Below, in pieces: positions 53,501 through 64,000 of a stretch of 64,000 nt of DNA. This DNA comes from Nomia melanderi (taxonomy: Eukaryota; Arthropoda; Insecta; Hymenoptera; Halictidae). Position numbers and translations under genes: made by a program. How positions within the stretch are numbered: position 1 is the stretch's first letter; each line of letters starts with the position of its first letter. The DNA lies in assembly GCF_051020985.1 (NCBI RefSeq), contig NC_135000.1, positions 22,908,784 through 22,972,783 on the forward strand, written 5' to 3'. A model generated the notes under the pieces. That model was not told the origin of the DNA. It worked only from the letters and a program-made list of their open reading frames with translations, and searched no databases.

Positions 53501-56500
53501 GAAACGGAGTGGTAAAGCGAAAGCTGGGAACGAATTCTTATTCACGAACCCGTATTCTTTTTTCCAACTATTTGAACAAACAATTATTAATCATGCGAAA
53601 CAACTCGTTCCACCAGCTGAATAAGAAATGATTGAAAGTGACTGTAAAACAACAGACGAAACCTAGAATACTTTTTAAGGCACAGTTTAAAGAGTTTTTA
53701 TGAATAAAACATACCTATTAACCTACAAACTTCTTGCGAGTATTTACCAAATCATCATATAATATATTATTACACAACGAAAACGGCTATAACTACCACA
53801 AACATCTTTTCGCCTGCATTTCAAATCAACCTTCACCGAAAACTTCCATAAAATTTTGCGAAATCCTCACGCAGTTACGAATCAATCCAGTAAATGAGTC
53901 CCAAAATCACAAAATTCACATGATCAGCTTGTTACGAACATTCAACTTTCAACTTCCAACTACCGCACGCGCCATCCAAAAATGATATCACGCTTAAACC
54001 GCTAATAAATATGTAGCAAAAAAAAAAAGAACGAAACGATCGTCAACGCGTCGATTCTTTATTGTCTCAATGTTTCATCTCGCGGCGCGCGAATCGTCGC
54101 GAAAATACGCGAAACCGGGGTACGCGTGCGCGCAGGGCCCGCCCGGGCCCGCATCCGGATGATGAAATGGTGCGCGGCCGGGGCAATTTGACTTACGACA
54201 TTTTGAAAGCGAGCCGACCGATCGTGGGCGTGTGTTGAAACGTCGCGATGTCGGACGGGTTTTGCGTGGGCCCGCGGCGCATTACATCTGGCCCGAGCAC
54301 GCTGCTTATGATGGACGAGACAGGTGATTACGCGTGTGGAAACCATCATGCGAGCCCCGTTGCCGCGTCACGGTGTGGGTGAACGTATCGCGGCCGGCTC
54401 GGTTGCGTGTGGGTGACGCGCAACGAGCCGCCACGCGGGCTTCCTCCGCCGCGAATCGCGCGCCACGGATAACCTCGTAATTTCTACATTTTTCTCAAAA
54501 CCCGTGGAATACCCAGACACGCCGCTCCACCGCGTAAAAATGTCTGCCTCCCTCTGCTAGTCCGAAGAATTCTCAAGGCGTTCGATGCACCGAGTACACC
54601 GGGTAATCCCCCATTCAGCAAATTACTATGTGCATACACTCCCAGCACGGAATAGTTCGTTCGTCTTCCGTGATGCGAACATGGCGTATAATCATCGATC
54701 CTTGTAATGGATATTATTAAGATTGTTACTGAATAGAATTGTTACGATTAATTGCTAATAAAGGAGAATGGAGACGGAAAAGATTGGGTAGAGCAGAGTT
54801 CCTTTTAAAATCTGATAGACCTAGTATACTTTTATATCGTCAGTATTTGAGTACCGACTTGGTCTTGTATGCGATTGCCTTATATTTTAGATATTTGCAA
54901 CTCTTCATCCTGTAATCGACGAAATAATAATCTTATCTGATTCTGATGCTTTCAAACCTTTTATCCGTGATAGTCTTTAAAGGCAGAAGATCTCTACGAG
55001 TTGTGAAATAAATAACTAATGGAATATGATTGTCTGATAAAGGAATGAAATAGAGGACGTCGAGTAATCGAACTCTCGAGCGGATGTGCCCAGTCTTGGC
55101 TCGCAACAGGATTATCGTGTTCTCTACGCCCCCAACCCCCGGGATTTATAGTAATTGCAGTATTTACGTTTGCGGGTTGTACGATTAAATCACGTCATAG
55201 GGTCGTTTTTGTTGGCCGTTTTATTCTCCCCCGCGTTCCGTTGCCTGTTTACGGCGAAGTTTCGATGAAATTGTCGAGATTCGGCTCGGCGTTGCCACGC
55301 TGCCACTTTGATGGGTTTTTCAGCCGCTTAAAAGGGATGTTTATGGGTGTAATTTGAACGCCATATGCCGGTGCCCCGGTGATGGAGGCGACTGGGATGC
55401 AATTGAGTCGTCGATTACGGCGTGCTGTTATTTTTCAGGTGCATCCGCGCGAATCATTCCACAAGATGATAGAAGATAATCGATCAAACATAAAAATCAC
55501 TGTTCCGAACGAATTTTCGATTACAGGATCAATCACGTTACATACAACCGGACAAACGTATTTTTATTTCGTTTCGAGATTAATGAAACATTAAATAACA
55601 TTCCTCCTTCTATTACCCTTTTACATGTATTACATATTCATGCCTACATAAATACAAAGGACAGTCGAATTACACAGATCGCATACGCTTCGTTTAGATA
55701 TTAACAAGCTGAAACATTTACCCTCTCGATCTCCGGCCATTAACAGCAATGACATAACTCCAGCATTGCTCGCGAGTTAAGTAAACAGGGAAACTAAAAG
55801 TCAACCAAACGGCATAAATATTCTATCCACGGTCTGCAGATCGGCGTCTCTCTCGGAACAAAGAAAATAATTGTTCCGAGCCGGAGACAACGGGTAATCG
55901 TCGGAGTTGAGAAATTCCGCAATAAATTGCCGGCTAGGTATCAATAAGCATTCGGTGCGCGGCGTTAAGCGCCGCTTTAATAGCCGGCCTCGAAAGTGCC
56001 GGGCAGTTTCTGGTCAGCGTTGAGTAACGATCCATGACGAATCCGATGGACGAAGAGGTCCGGACACCGGTTGAGCCCGTTCTCGTCCTGCCATTTATCC
56101 GTCGCGGCGCACCATTTGCATAAGACGCGCGGACGGAAAGGGGAGGCGACCGACGAACTGAACCTGGGAAAACCGTGAAAATTGCGGAACTTCGGTGTTA
56201 AAGGCCGCGGGTGGCCGTTCCCCTTTCGCAGCGGGCGGCTTTCGCCCAGATACGTTTCACCTTCCATTGTTTCGCGGCCTGATCGCGCCACAGTTTCGGT
56301 ACGGGAGGGTTGTAAACCACAGGAGTGAAAACACTGGTGACCGTAATTCATCGGTCGCCGGCTCCCTTGACACCCTTTGACACGTGTTTCTTCAGTTTAT
56401 CGATTGACTTACCCTGGAACTATCGTGTCGGTCTTTTGGTTTATAGCTTGACAAGGAGGTTTTATTGCTTGTAAACGAATGTTCGAGATGATGTAAGGTG

Positions 56501-58841
56501 TATTAGAAGAAGGATCAAAAGGGCGAATAAGAGTCATTTGTTTCGTGCCTTTGAACGTGAATAAATAGTTGTCAGTTTGTTATTACTTTATTCGATAGGT
56601 AGTACTTGTGTTAGTCGGTTATTGCGAGGTGTATGTAATAAATGTAATTGTAGATATGAATATGTTAAGAAAGATCTATGATTGTTATCATGAGAAAGTT
56701 CTTACGATAGTATGAAACGTTATTCAGATCGATGTAATAGCAAGAATTAAATTAAATAATGGAAACGAACAATTGTGTAATTTATACAATTGTAATATAT
56801 GAAATACGGAAATGGTGTCGGTGAATTTTTAGTAAATTTGTGGATTGCGGTCACGCCAGCTGCTTTCTAAAGTGTCAGTTCTTAAGAGGCGATTTGCTCG
56901 GCGGTTTGCGAATCCCTTGTGCAAACTCGAGCGGGGAATCGGTTTTCGCCGCAGGTAGCTTAAGGATTCGTTCCACCCTCTTTTGTCTCACGCGCTTTGT
57001 CCCGTGTTTCGCGTCTTTTGTTTCGACGGCGGATCGTAAATATTAGCGGTGAAAACCACAGCGGAAACCACGATAGCACGGCTCACTTGACTTCGGACTG
57101 TTTAGTGTTAGACCTGTGACGGGAAGACCGGGTGGGACGGGAATTATTCATCCTCCGCCTTTCTTCTAGGGTGAAACGGAAACAGAATCTCACCTATTGT
57201 GTTGATATAACAGGCAGTTCCAGGAAAAGGAACAATTATTTCACCGTAAGTAAATCATTCTCCTTCAGCATCGATCCAAATATTTCTACATCTACAACGG
57301 ACATACTTACGCAAATATAAAATTTAATGAACAAATTTGCGAAAACTGAAATCAAACGACAGTCCACATTTTTAATAAAAACTCCAGCAGTTTCCAGGTA
57401 AAACAAACTTTTATTAAACGTTCTACTATATTGAAACATTTGAAATATTAACCAACCGTATAATTAAAATCACCTGTTTCGAGTGGTAATTAAAATCCTG
57501 TCATAGTGGTCAGATATTTAGTTACGCCATGCCAAGAGACCCAAGGCGCAGGACCGTCGTCGCGTTGATGGCAATCGCGACAAATGAAAAGGTATAATTC
57601 GACGATTGTGTTTTTAACCCTTCGCCACCCGTCACGCCCATATCCGGCTGACTATTTCCGGCCCGCGGAAACCGCTGGATTCGACGCGGCCGTAGTGCCG
57701 TTGGCCGAGAAAAAGAGGGACGATACGGGAACGCGCGCACGTCCGCGAAACGCCAGATCTCCACGGGTAAATACGCGTGGACACGCCCGTCGCAATTACA
57801 CGAGTGCCTGCTTGTATAATGAGCCGCGCGTTTCATTGTGATTTATGCCACGGCCCCACGGCTTGCCCTGCATCAAGAAACCGCCTCCTCCGTTGTTCTC
57901 CATGCTGCGAAATTCACCGAGGACCGGGCGAGTCTTCGGAGACTGTGTGATTCCCCCTTAATCCGTTGCATAATTTCCTTTGAACCCCTAACAAATACCA
58001 ATAAAACGCGATTCAGTGTGTTTAAAAAATTGAATTTGATGCAAGTAAAGAGTTATAGAAGCTTATATACAGAAGGAAATATTTACATTGCTAAATAACA
58101 AGTTTGATATATAATATTAACCCCTTAGAACTACTTATCGTTAATAATGGAAAAACAATAACTCCCATGCTCTTTCTATGTCTAGATTTACTGTAAACTG
58201 TACATCTTCCTAACAAGAAAAATGTTTCATTTGAACTCAAAAAGTGACATATTTGTTAAACAAAATAAGAAATGTTCGTCACGAGACTGACACGATATTG
58301 TAAGGCGAGGACTTAATGAAGAACTTCGACACTTTAAACAAAGCGGAATAAATGGATAAACACCTTCGTTAACGACACGCACGCAAAACAACGATCGAAA
58401 TTCCGGACGACCATCGGAAAAATGAATCAGCACCTCAGGTGAAAGCAACCGTGATCGAACGGCAGTATCGATCAATGCAAAAAGAAGAAGCTTACTACTG
58501 CGACTGGTCGACCAACCTTGAAATCCGCGAGTGGAGCGCGACCAGTTCGCGAAATATAATTCATCATCGAAGAAAATCCTCACCCCCCTTATCACCGGTC
58601 ATGTCATTAATCGTTCGACCGGAGGTGGAAACCAGCCCGAGAGTATAAAGCGGAGAACGCGGCGAACAACATCTCGGTCGATAAATCGGCCGGGCTAAAC
58701 AACTCGTCAAAATCCTGACACGTGACCCGCACGACATGACAGGCGTCATGGGCATCGCGTGTCGCGCTCGACCGGTCTAATACTATTCGGTTACATGTAT
58801 TATTCAATCAACCAATAAGGAAAACACGCCATTCATGCGGC
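41561..58841. other. Long noncoding region
   Basis: No supported gene in about 17 kb. GC-rich blocks lie at 42.0-42.8 (with a GTC run at about 42555-42570 and a GC-alternating run at 42322-42340), 44.7-45.4, 47.3-48.4 (GC-alternating run at 48265-48288), 50.4-50.9, 51.4-52.1 and 54.06-54.5 kb. Between them is AT-rich DNA with an 11-A run at 54018-54028. ORFs of 194-220 codons at 44.7-45.3, 47.9-48.5, 48.6-49.2 and 51.3-51.9 kb have opposing ORFs or irregular composition and no domain features. Such lengths are expected by chance over 64 kb. Confidence 0.5.
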
Positions 58842-58890
58842 GCTCGTTCGTTCGTTCGCTCGCTCGCTCGCTCGTTCGCTCGCTCGTTCG
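58842..58890. repeat. (CGTT/CGCT)n tetranucleotide microsatellite
   Basis: About twelve tetranucleotide units mixing CGTT and CGCT, directly visible. The complementary strand is the GAAC/GAGC type also seen at 12977-13015. Confidence 0.95.
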
Positions 58891-60795
58891 GCGCCGTCCG
58901 TTCGACTGTCTCTGATTGTTTGCCCGCGTGTGCACGTGTGCGCGCGTTTGTATGCACATGGGTCCGCACACGGTCGCGCGGGTTCGTGATACGCGTACCG
59001 GAGAAGGGCACTCGTAAATGAACCCCGGGATCGTGGAAAATTGTCCTCGACGGGGTCTGTCGAAGGTTAATCACCTGGATTGAGCGGTCACGCTGACAGC
59101 CCGCCAATCGAAAAAGAAACCATGCGAGGAACCATCGATGAGGACGCGCTCTTCACTCCTCATTTTATTATTTTTCAGCTGGAACTTGTTCAGGATCCTC
59201 TTCGCCGTTGTGCGATACGGAAGACGAACTCGGAGGATGAACTGTGACGAGGGATCTTTTGTTTCAGTGATTCAAGTCGAACATCCAATGATCTGTACAG
59301 GATAATGTAACCCATCGGAGATTCGGTATTTTTAGATTCCATATTATACGGTACGACGTGAACTTCGTTATTTTCTTATTATATATCGTGTAGAAGGTAA
59401 AGTAACTCGAAATTGAAAATTGTAATGTTTCACTATTAACATCTTAATGACCTTCGTTTTTAAGAAACATCCACTGAACGATCAAAAATAAGAAAGCTAA
59501 GTAAGCGATCGTTAGGACTAGTAATAAACCATATTAAAGAATGTTAAATACCAATTTAATACTCAATCTACCGGATATTGATGAGAAGCGTCGCCAGCCG
59601 GAGTGTCTTCTCAAGCATTATCGAACGTCGTGAATAATGGCGGCGCAAGGAGGCCGGACCGAAAAATACGGGCAAAAAATATTCGGAAACAAAAAAAAAA
59701 ACAGAAGAAAAGAACGATAAGGTCGTCAGGAAGACAGCTAATCCGGCGAGTGACTCGGATCGGCCATTACGGCGTAGTTTGATCGTTAAAAGGAAGTCGG
59801 CCCCGTGAATGGACCGGCCGTAATAACGAGCTCCTTACATCCAGATTACACGCGCGGCTCGGAATGGTGCGCGGCCGGCTTACAAGCGCTATAAAGCAAT
59901 AAAAGTCGATTTGCCTGGGTGAATACCGGCCAGTGATATATCGCTGCTTAGCGCCCACGTAACTTAGAAGAGCAGCGCAACGAGAGGCATGGTGTAGGAG
60001 AGTAAAAGGCAGAAGGCGAGAAGGAGAGAGGCCGGGTGGACGGTTCGTTTTCGTTTATTTTTCTGAACCGGGCCGACCAGACGTCTCCCGGTTCGAATTA
60101 TCGAATCATCATCGGCGCGACGTGCGAACGCTCGCACGGCAATATTCGCCGACGCGATTCGCGATTATCTTCCTCGTCAATCTTGCCGACTTTCCGCCGA
60201 CAAATTGATTCCCCGCTGATTACCGGATCCCCCGGGACGATCGCTTATTACGCGCCGGCTAAATACGTAATGAACAACAAATGGCAGAAACGCTGAGAGG
60301 AGAAGAAGGCCGGAAACGCGGTCCCGCGCTCGCTTAGCGCCACTTTATTATGTAACACGCGGGCCCAACGTGTTTTTGCCTCACGGTTCGTCAGTTTCTC
60401 GCCTCGTCCACTGTCTTCCGATGATGAATCGTTTGGTTGGTAAAGAAGGAATTCTTGGTAGAATTTTTATAGTCCCTTGAGTTAGCTTACGATTCCATTT
60501 AGATTCGTCTTTGATTTTTATTTGATACGGTGACTGTTGGTGTACGATCGTTTCCATTTGTAGATTGTAGTAATTGATCTGTTGATCTGCAGTGTTTTTT
60601 TAAATAAAGCGAGAAAGTAATTAAGTAAAGGAAATCGATGTATTTAAAAAATAACTTCGCTGTACAGAGTGTAAAAAGATTTGTACGATGATTTGTGAGA
60701 CTTGAAAAAGAATCAAGCACGACTGGTTACTTTGATATTGCACAAAAATATTACGTATATATGTACATATTGTCCAAAACTTTCTCTACAACTGT
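58891..60795. other. Noncoding, including the 3' flank of gene B
   Basis: Mostly unremarkable, with an 11-A run at 59691-59701. The first 200 bases below 60796 on the minus strand (about 60,600-60,795) are AT-rich and probably hold the 3' UTR of gene B, but I see no canonical AATAAA close to the stop. Confidence 0.5.
59179..59240 (+). CDS. Very weak candidate terminal exon
   Basis: A good acceptor (TTTTATTATTTTTCAG, AG at 59177-59178) is followed by a short frame. If entered in phase 1, as left by the exon ending at 40164, it reads GTCSGSSSPLCDTEDELGG and then TGA. The other two phases are also open for 22 and 42 codons, so the reading is not forced, and the 19-kb gap makes the link speculative. 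Listed only because phase and acceptor agree. Confidence 0.12.
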
Positions 60796-61685
60796 TCAAG
60801 TGTTCGTTTCTTTGTCTTCCACGGTCACTATAGATTTATCATTCTGCTTCCTGTTCGCGTCCATTTCGCACGTCATTGTTCCTGTTTGCTGATAATTTGG
60901 ATTATCGTGGCGTTCCTTGTTGTCACGCTTCTCGGCTTTCTCCTTTTTGAATTCAGAGAAAAGCATGTCTAGTTTGGTGCAGGAGCTCCTGCTGCAGTCC
61001 ACCAAGGCACTCTCGCATTCTCTTAGGTTGCACCTGAATCCTAGGGCTCTCTTCGTGCTGATGCTCTTGCAGAAGCTTTTCAGTTTCTTCACGGACTTTC
61101 TGGTGCCTTTCTTTGAAATATTAAGGAAAATATACGTTTAAATTTCACGATTCGAATGGGTCAAGTGGAATCAGAATATGATAGAGAAATGGAAAGAATT
61201 TTTATTATCTTCGCTTACTTGCCTTCACTTGGTTAGAAATTTCTCCGATCTTCCTCTTGCTCCTCTTCATTCTATACGCCAACTGATTCTTCTTCGCTGA
61301 AGTGCACACCGTGAATTTATAACTGAAACGTCCAATGAATAAATTTGCGATCATTTAAACTATCATTACAAGATCACATTACAAACCTGTGATCGTCACC
61401 ATCTTTAATCCCCGAACAGTATTTCGAACAACCAGCTGGAGACTTCGACACCTTCTCAGAACATTTTGAATCCTTAAGGCATGATTTCTTATGATTCTTC
61501 GGCACAGTGCCCTTCGATCTTTTTAACTGTCCCTTTTTCTTAGTGTCCCGAACGCAAGCACCACCAGAAGGTACGTCAGATTTCTCTTTACTTTCCTCTT
61601 TAGCAGTTTTCTCAATACGAACTTCACCGTTCTTTTCAATTTCTTCCTCGATTTTATCTTCTTTCTCACTTGACCCTTCGTGCAT
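60796..61685 (-). CDS. Gene B: Lys/Cys-rich protein of unknown function, three exons
   Basis: Exons run 61685-61387, 61322-61223 and 61110-60796 and join to 714 nt (237 residues plus TGA at 60798-60796). Intron 1 (61323-61386, 64 nt) has donor CAG|GTTTGT and acceptor TTTCAG. Intron 2 (61111-61222, 112 nt) is read as GC-AG with donor AAG|GCAAGT, the usual consensus for that class, and acceptor TTTCAAAG. Residues 1-40 are Glu/Lys-rich, the middle is basic and Ser-rich, and 12 cysteines are spread over residues 40-215, with a cluster in exon 3 (FRCNLRECE, DCSRSSC). There is no signal peptide or membrane segment. The frame stays open upstream of the chosen ATG for about 36 codons, so the true N-terminus may lie in an earlier exon. 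I do not recognise the family; it could be a lineage-restricted nuclear or basic protein. Codon third positions in exon 3 strongly favour this frame. Confidence 0.62.
61222..61223 (-). other. GC-AG donor with competing GT donor, gene B exon 2
   Basis: The exon 2 boundary lies between 61223 and 61222 (sequence AAG|GCAA|GTAAGC on the minus strand). The GC site keeps exon 3 in the well-biased frame that ends at 60796. The GT site (GT at 61218-61217) adds 4 nt and shifts exon 3 into another frame, open for about 52 codons to TGA at 60955-60953. Confidence 0.5.
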
Positions 61686-62405
61686 TCCCTTGTTTAACGA
61701 TATCTTCCTTCTACTCTTTAATTTTCTGCTTCTTTCATTTTTATTTTTGAAATAGAGACATAAAGTTGTCGCAAATTATCAAATTAGCAATTTATAAATT
61801 CAGAGACCGCGATTTGTCGGTGTAATTATACTCCTTGCCTGAAATCAATTATTGCTGTAACCAGAATACGAGCTTTGAGAGGAACTGGAAGAGCTCGGTA
61901 GCGGAAATCGAATTAACGCGCATTCACGAAGTATTAGAATAGTTTTCGTGCCCATCTTCAAGCCGTTGACGCTTGAGGATGCCGGACACCTTGCTACTAT
62001 GATGATTCGGTCTGTTTCATAACCCTATAACGCGGAGAAATACTATTTAACGTTTACGAAAGGAATCTACGAAGTTTGGCTCTCTGTTATCAACCACTAA
62101 AGTGTCCATCAATCAATGAATTATCAACCAATCGATAAATTTTTAGCCACTAACCTCCATGCTTCGTGCCGCACGAACCCTTTTCCATATCTTCCTCAAT
62201 GCCCGACAGCATTTCCAAATTTTACGACGAAGATAATCCACTTAGAATTATTAATCGAATCGGTGTCATTATGCGAGAAAATGAACGTTGAAGAGAACGA
62301 TCGACTAAAAATTTAGTATAGCCTCGTAGAAATGGAACGAACGTTGCATCGATCACATTTCGATGCTACCATCGAAATACACGAACGTCAACTTTTTTTC
62401 AGATT
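61686..62405. other. Intergenic or 5' region between genes A and B
   Basis: On the minus strand this is the 5' side of gene B. A pyrimidine-rich stretch followed by AG dinucleotides at about 61,730-61,770 could serve as an acceptor for gene B exon 1. The plus-strand ORF at 62116-62316 has no coding features and is not called. Confidence 0.45.
62155..62212 (-). CDS. Possible first coding exon of gene B
   Basis: An ATG at 62212 opens a short frame (MLSGIEEDMEKGSCGTKHG) ending at a good donor (GGAG|GTTAGT, GT at 62154-62153). Composition resembles the N-terminus of gene B. It ends in phase 1, however, and I find no phase-1 acceptor in the open frame of gene B's first well-supported exon, so an intermediate exon or another arrangement would be needed. 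Confidence 0.2.
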
Positions 62406-62411
62406 TTTATT
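62406..62411 (-). terminator. AATAAA polyadenylation signal of gene A
   Basis: AATAAA begins only 1 nt after the TGA stop of gene A on the minus strand. A 3' UTR this short would be unusual, so a later cryptic signal may be used instead. Confidence 0.4.
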
Positions 62412-62412
62412 T

Positions 62413-64000
62413 TCATTCGTTTACATCCTGTTCGGCGAGGTCTACTTTCTTGCTTTTGGATCTCCGGCTTCTCTGAGGCGTTTTGTTTAGCTTCGGAGCA
62501 AACGTTTTCATCATGAAGGACTTCACGCCTTTCGCCGAGGTCGCCATTAAATCGCTAGGGCTATCCTTAAACATAAAATCTTTGTTCAGTTACTGAGAAA
62601 TCATTCTTTTAAGCTTCTTGCTTCCAAAGTTGACTTTGGAATTTAATTTTCGATGTTACCTTTGAGAAACTTGTGTCTTTGATGAAGTAAAATCAATTCT
62701 TTGATACCAATCTTAAAGATATAAACAAAAATGAACTATGTCTTCTAAACCAGGCAAGAAAAAAAAATTGAAGCATTTCATTTTTGTCCTGTGTTCAATC
62801 ATTATTTTTTAATCAATGTTTAACATTACCTGTATAAAATCAATAGAGGTGCTCATATCGACAGCGACGAGTTTCCTGTTCGGTGTGTTTTCGGTGCTGA
62901 ACGTCCTCTTCGACGCCTTTGTGACATCAGTTGAACTTCTCTCTATCTGTGAGTCCTTCGGCAGTTTAACTGGGAATGAAAATTTTGATTGACGTACTCC
63001 ACCATTCGCTTACGTTTCAAACAATACTTTCTCTTACTCGAGGAGCTAAATCTTTGCTCCAGTGATCTAAACATTCCTGGCGGGCTTTGACGAATCTCGT
63101 TCTCGACTTTCTCAGTTCTCGTTTCTTTCTGGGTCTGGTTTTCAGGTGTACAAGTAGTTGGGCACTGTCTCTGACAAGAATCGTTGTCTCTGGAAACGGA
63201 GCAAAAAGAATTATAATTTTCGAATTCGAAAGAAAATTACAATTTCGAACGTTTTATAATATATTTAATAATTTCATCGATTGTACGCTTACGCTAAAGA
63301 TATGAATTGTGTACTCGTGCTTGGAAAAATTTCGGGCGGGATTCTATATTTTTTCGTATCCTCGTTAAAAGTGTTAGTACGTTGCAACATTCGATTTGTT
63401 CTATATGTTGGTCGGCTATCGTGATCCACTTTGTCGTCAGCCATCAATTCCGCACTAGATCTTGGGGTTGAGGTTACAAAATTCTTTCCCTAAAGTCGAA
63501 GTCAACAAAAGCGAACAATGAATGATATGAATAATAATAAAATTTCATTTTTAAGAGTCGTTAATATTCTTTTTCGTATGACTATTGTATAAAGAAGATT
63601 CTATAAAATGATTAGTACGATTATTCAGCAACATACTTCTTCCAGCAGTTTCAATGTAACCATTGTTCCATCCATGTGTCCATGAAGATGGGGCGCCGTC
63701 TGGTCGCAACAGGTGAAGTCCATTTTCTTGAACATTTTCCACCAGCAATTCTCGTCGTCCAGGAAGTTCTTCAGTTTTGTCATCTCCTTCACGCAATTAT
63801 TCAACACCTGTCGAGCACTGTCTAAATCAGTTACCGTCAAATCATGCGTTTGACTGGGGACATCTTTCCTTCTGAAGCTCTCCTGCACTCGAAAAATTCG
63901 TCAATTCTTCCGAGAAAAGAATACAATCGAATTTTTATTAATAAGGAGTATTATTTACCTCTTTGGTACGCGACTGACTAGTTTCTAGGTCCTGAATGCT
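62413..64000 (-). CDS. Gene A (partial): Ser/Thr/Lys-rich protein with Cdk-type sites, six exons in view
   Basis: Exons run >64000-63959, 63882-63637, 63489-63293, 63189-63038, 62969-62830 and 62565-62413, with stop TGA at 62415-62413. Every boundary is GT-AG and the phases agree (0, 0, 2, 1, 0). The six pieces total 930 nt, a 309-residue C-terminal part. Introns are 76, 147, 103, 68 and 264 nt. Residues 15-96 look like a small folded or helical segment, with a DLDSARQVLNN helix and a WW pair at 61-62. The rest is probably disordered and basic towards the C-terminus (TPQRSRRSKSKK). Full Cdk consensus motifs are visible at about 241 (TPNR) and 288 (TPQR), with further SP/TP sites. Inference: a nuclear, cell-cycle-regulated protein. 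A spindle or kinetochore factor such as a HURP/mars-type protein is only a guess, because no GKAP signature is visible. The 5' part lies beyond the window. Confidence 0.8.

Noticed and set aside
56461..56476. miR-137-like 5' end (TTATTGCTTG)
   Set aside because: Only ten bases agree and no complementary arm is present upstream.

Overview
The window is eukaryotic nuclear DNA, almost certainly from an insect and most likely a hymenopteran (bee-like). This is inferred from short introns (64-264 nt) in the compact genes at the right end, from GC-rich/CpG-rich blocks of 0.5-2 kb alternating with AT-rich DNA, from abundant GA, CTT and CGTT/CGCT microsatellites, and from the absence of recognisable transposons. 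There is no bacterial-style gene packing, no rRNA, no convincing tRNA and no CRISPR array. Species cannot be told from the sequence alone.

Layout. Bases 1-225 hold a coding-like minus-strand ORF cut by the window edge, with a strong but conflicting donor-like site inside it. From about 225 to 60,800 there is a gene-poor expanse of roughly 60 kb. It could be an intergenic desert or the inside of one or more very long introns. The only good coding signal in it is one phase-1/phase-1 exon on the plus strand (39,892-40,164). Two much weaker exon candidates lie at 30,717-30,900 (minus) and 59,179-59,240 (plus). The rest is noncoding DNA with simple-repeat clusters (12.6-13.3, 18.7-19.4, 25.2-25.9, 40.8-41.6 and 58.8 kb), a diverged tandem repeat of about 124-140 bp units (36.4-36.9 kb) and several short perfect hairpins or palindromes. 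The many long ORFs here sit in GC-rich, low-complexity DNA and are not credible genes.

The right end (60.8-64.0 kb) is a compact gene pair, both on the minus strand. Gene A is partial, with its 5' end beyond the window. It has six exons whose splice phases join without a break into a 309-residue C-terminal part of a Ser/Thr/Lys-rich protein carrying Cdk-type TPxR motifs. Gene B has three exons and encodes a 237-residue Lys- and Cys-rich protein. Its second intron appears to be of the GC-AG class, and a competing GT donor 4 nt downstream would shift exon 3 into a second long open frame. I could not assign either protein to a family. The two genes are tandem and closely spaced (about 0.7 kb from the stop of A to the first well-supported ATG of B). 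No functional link between them is shown.
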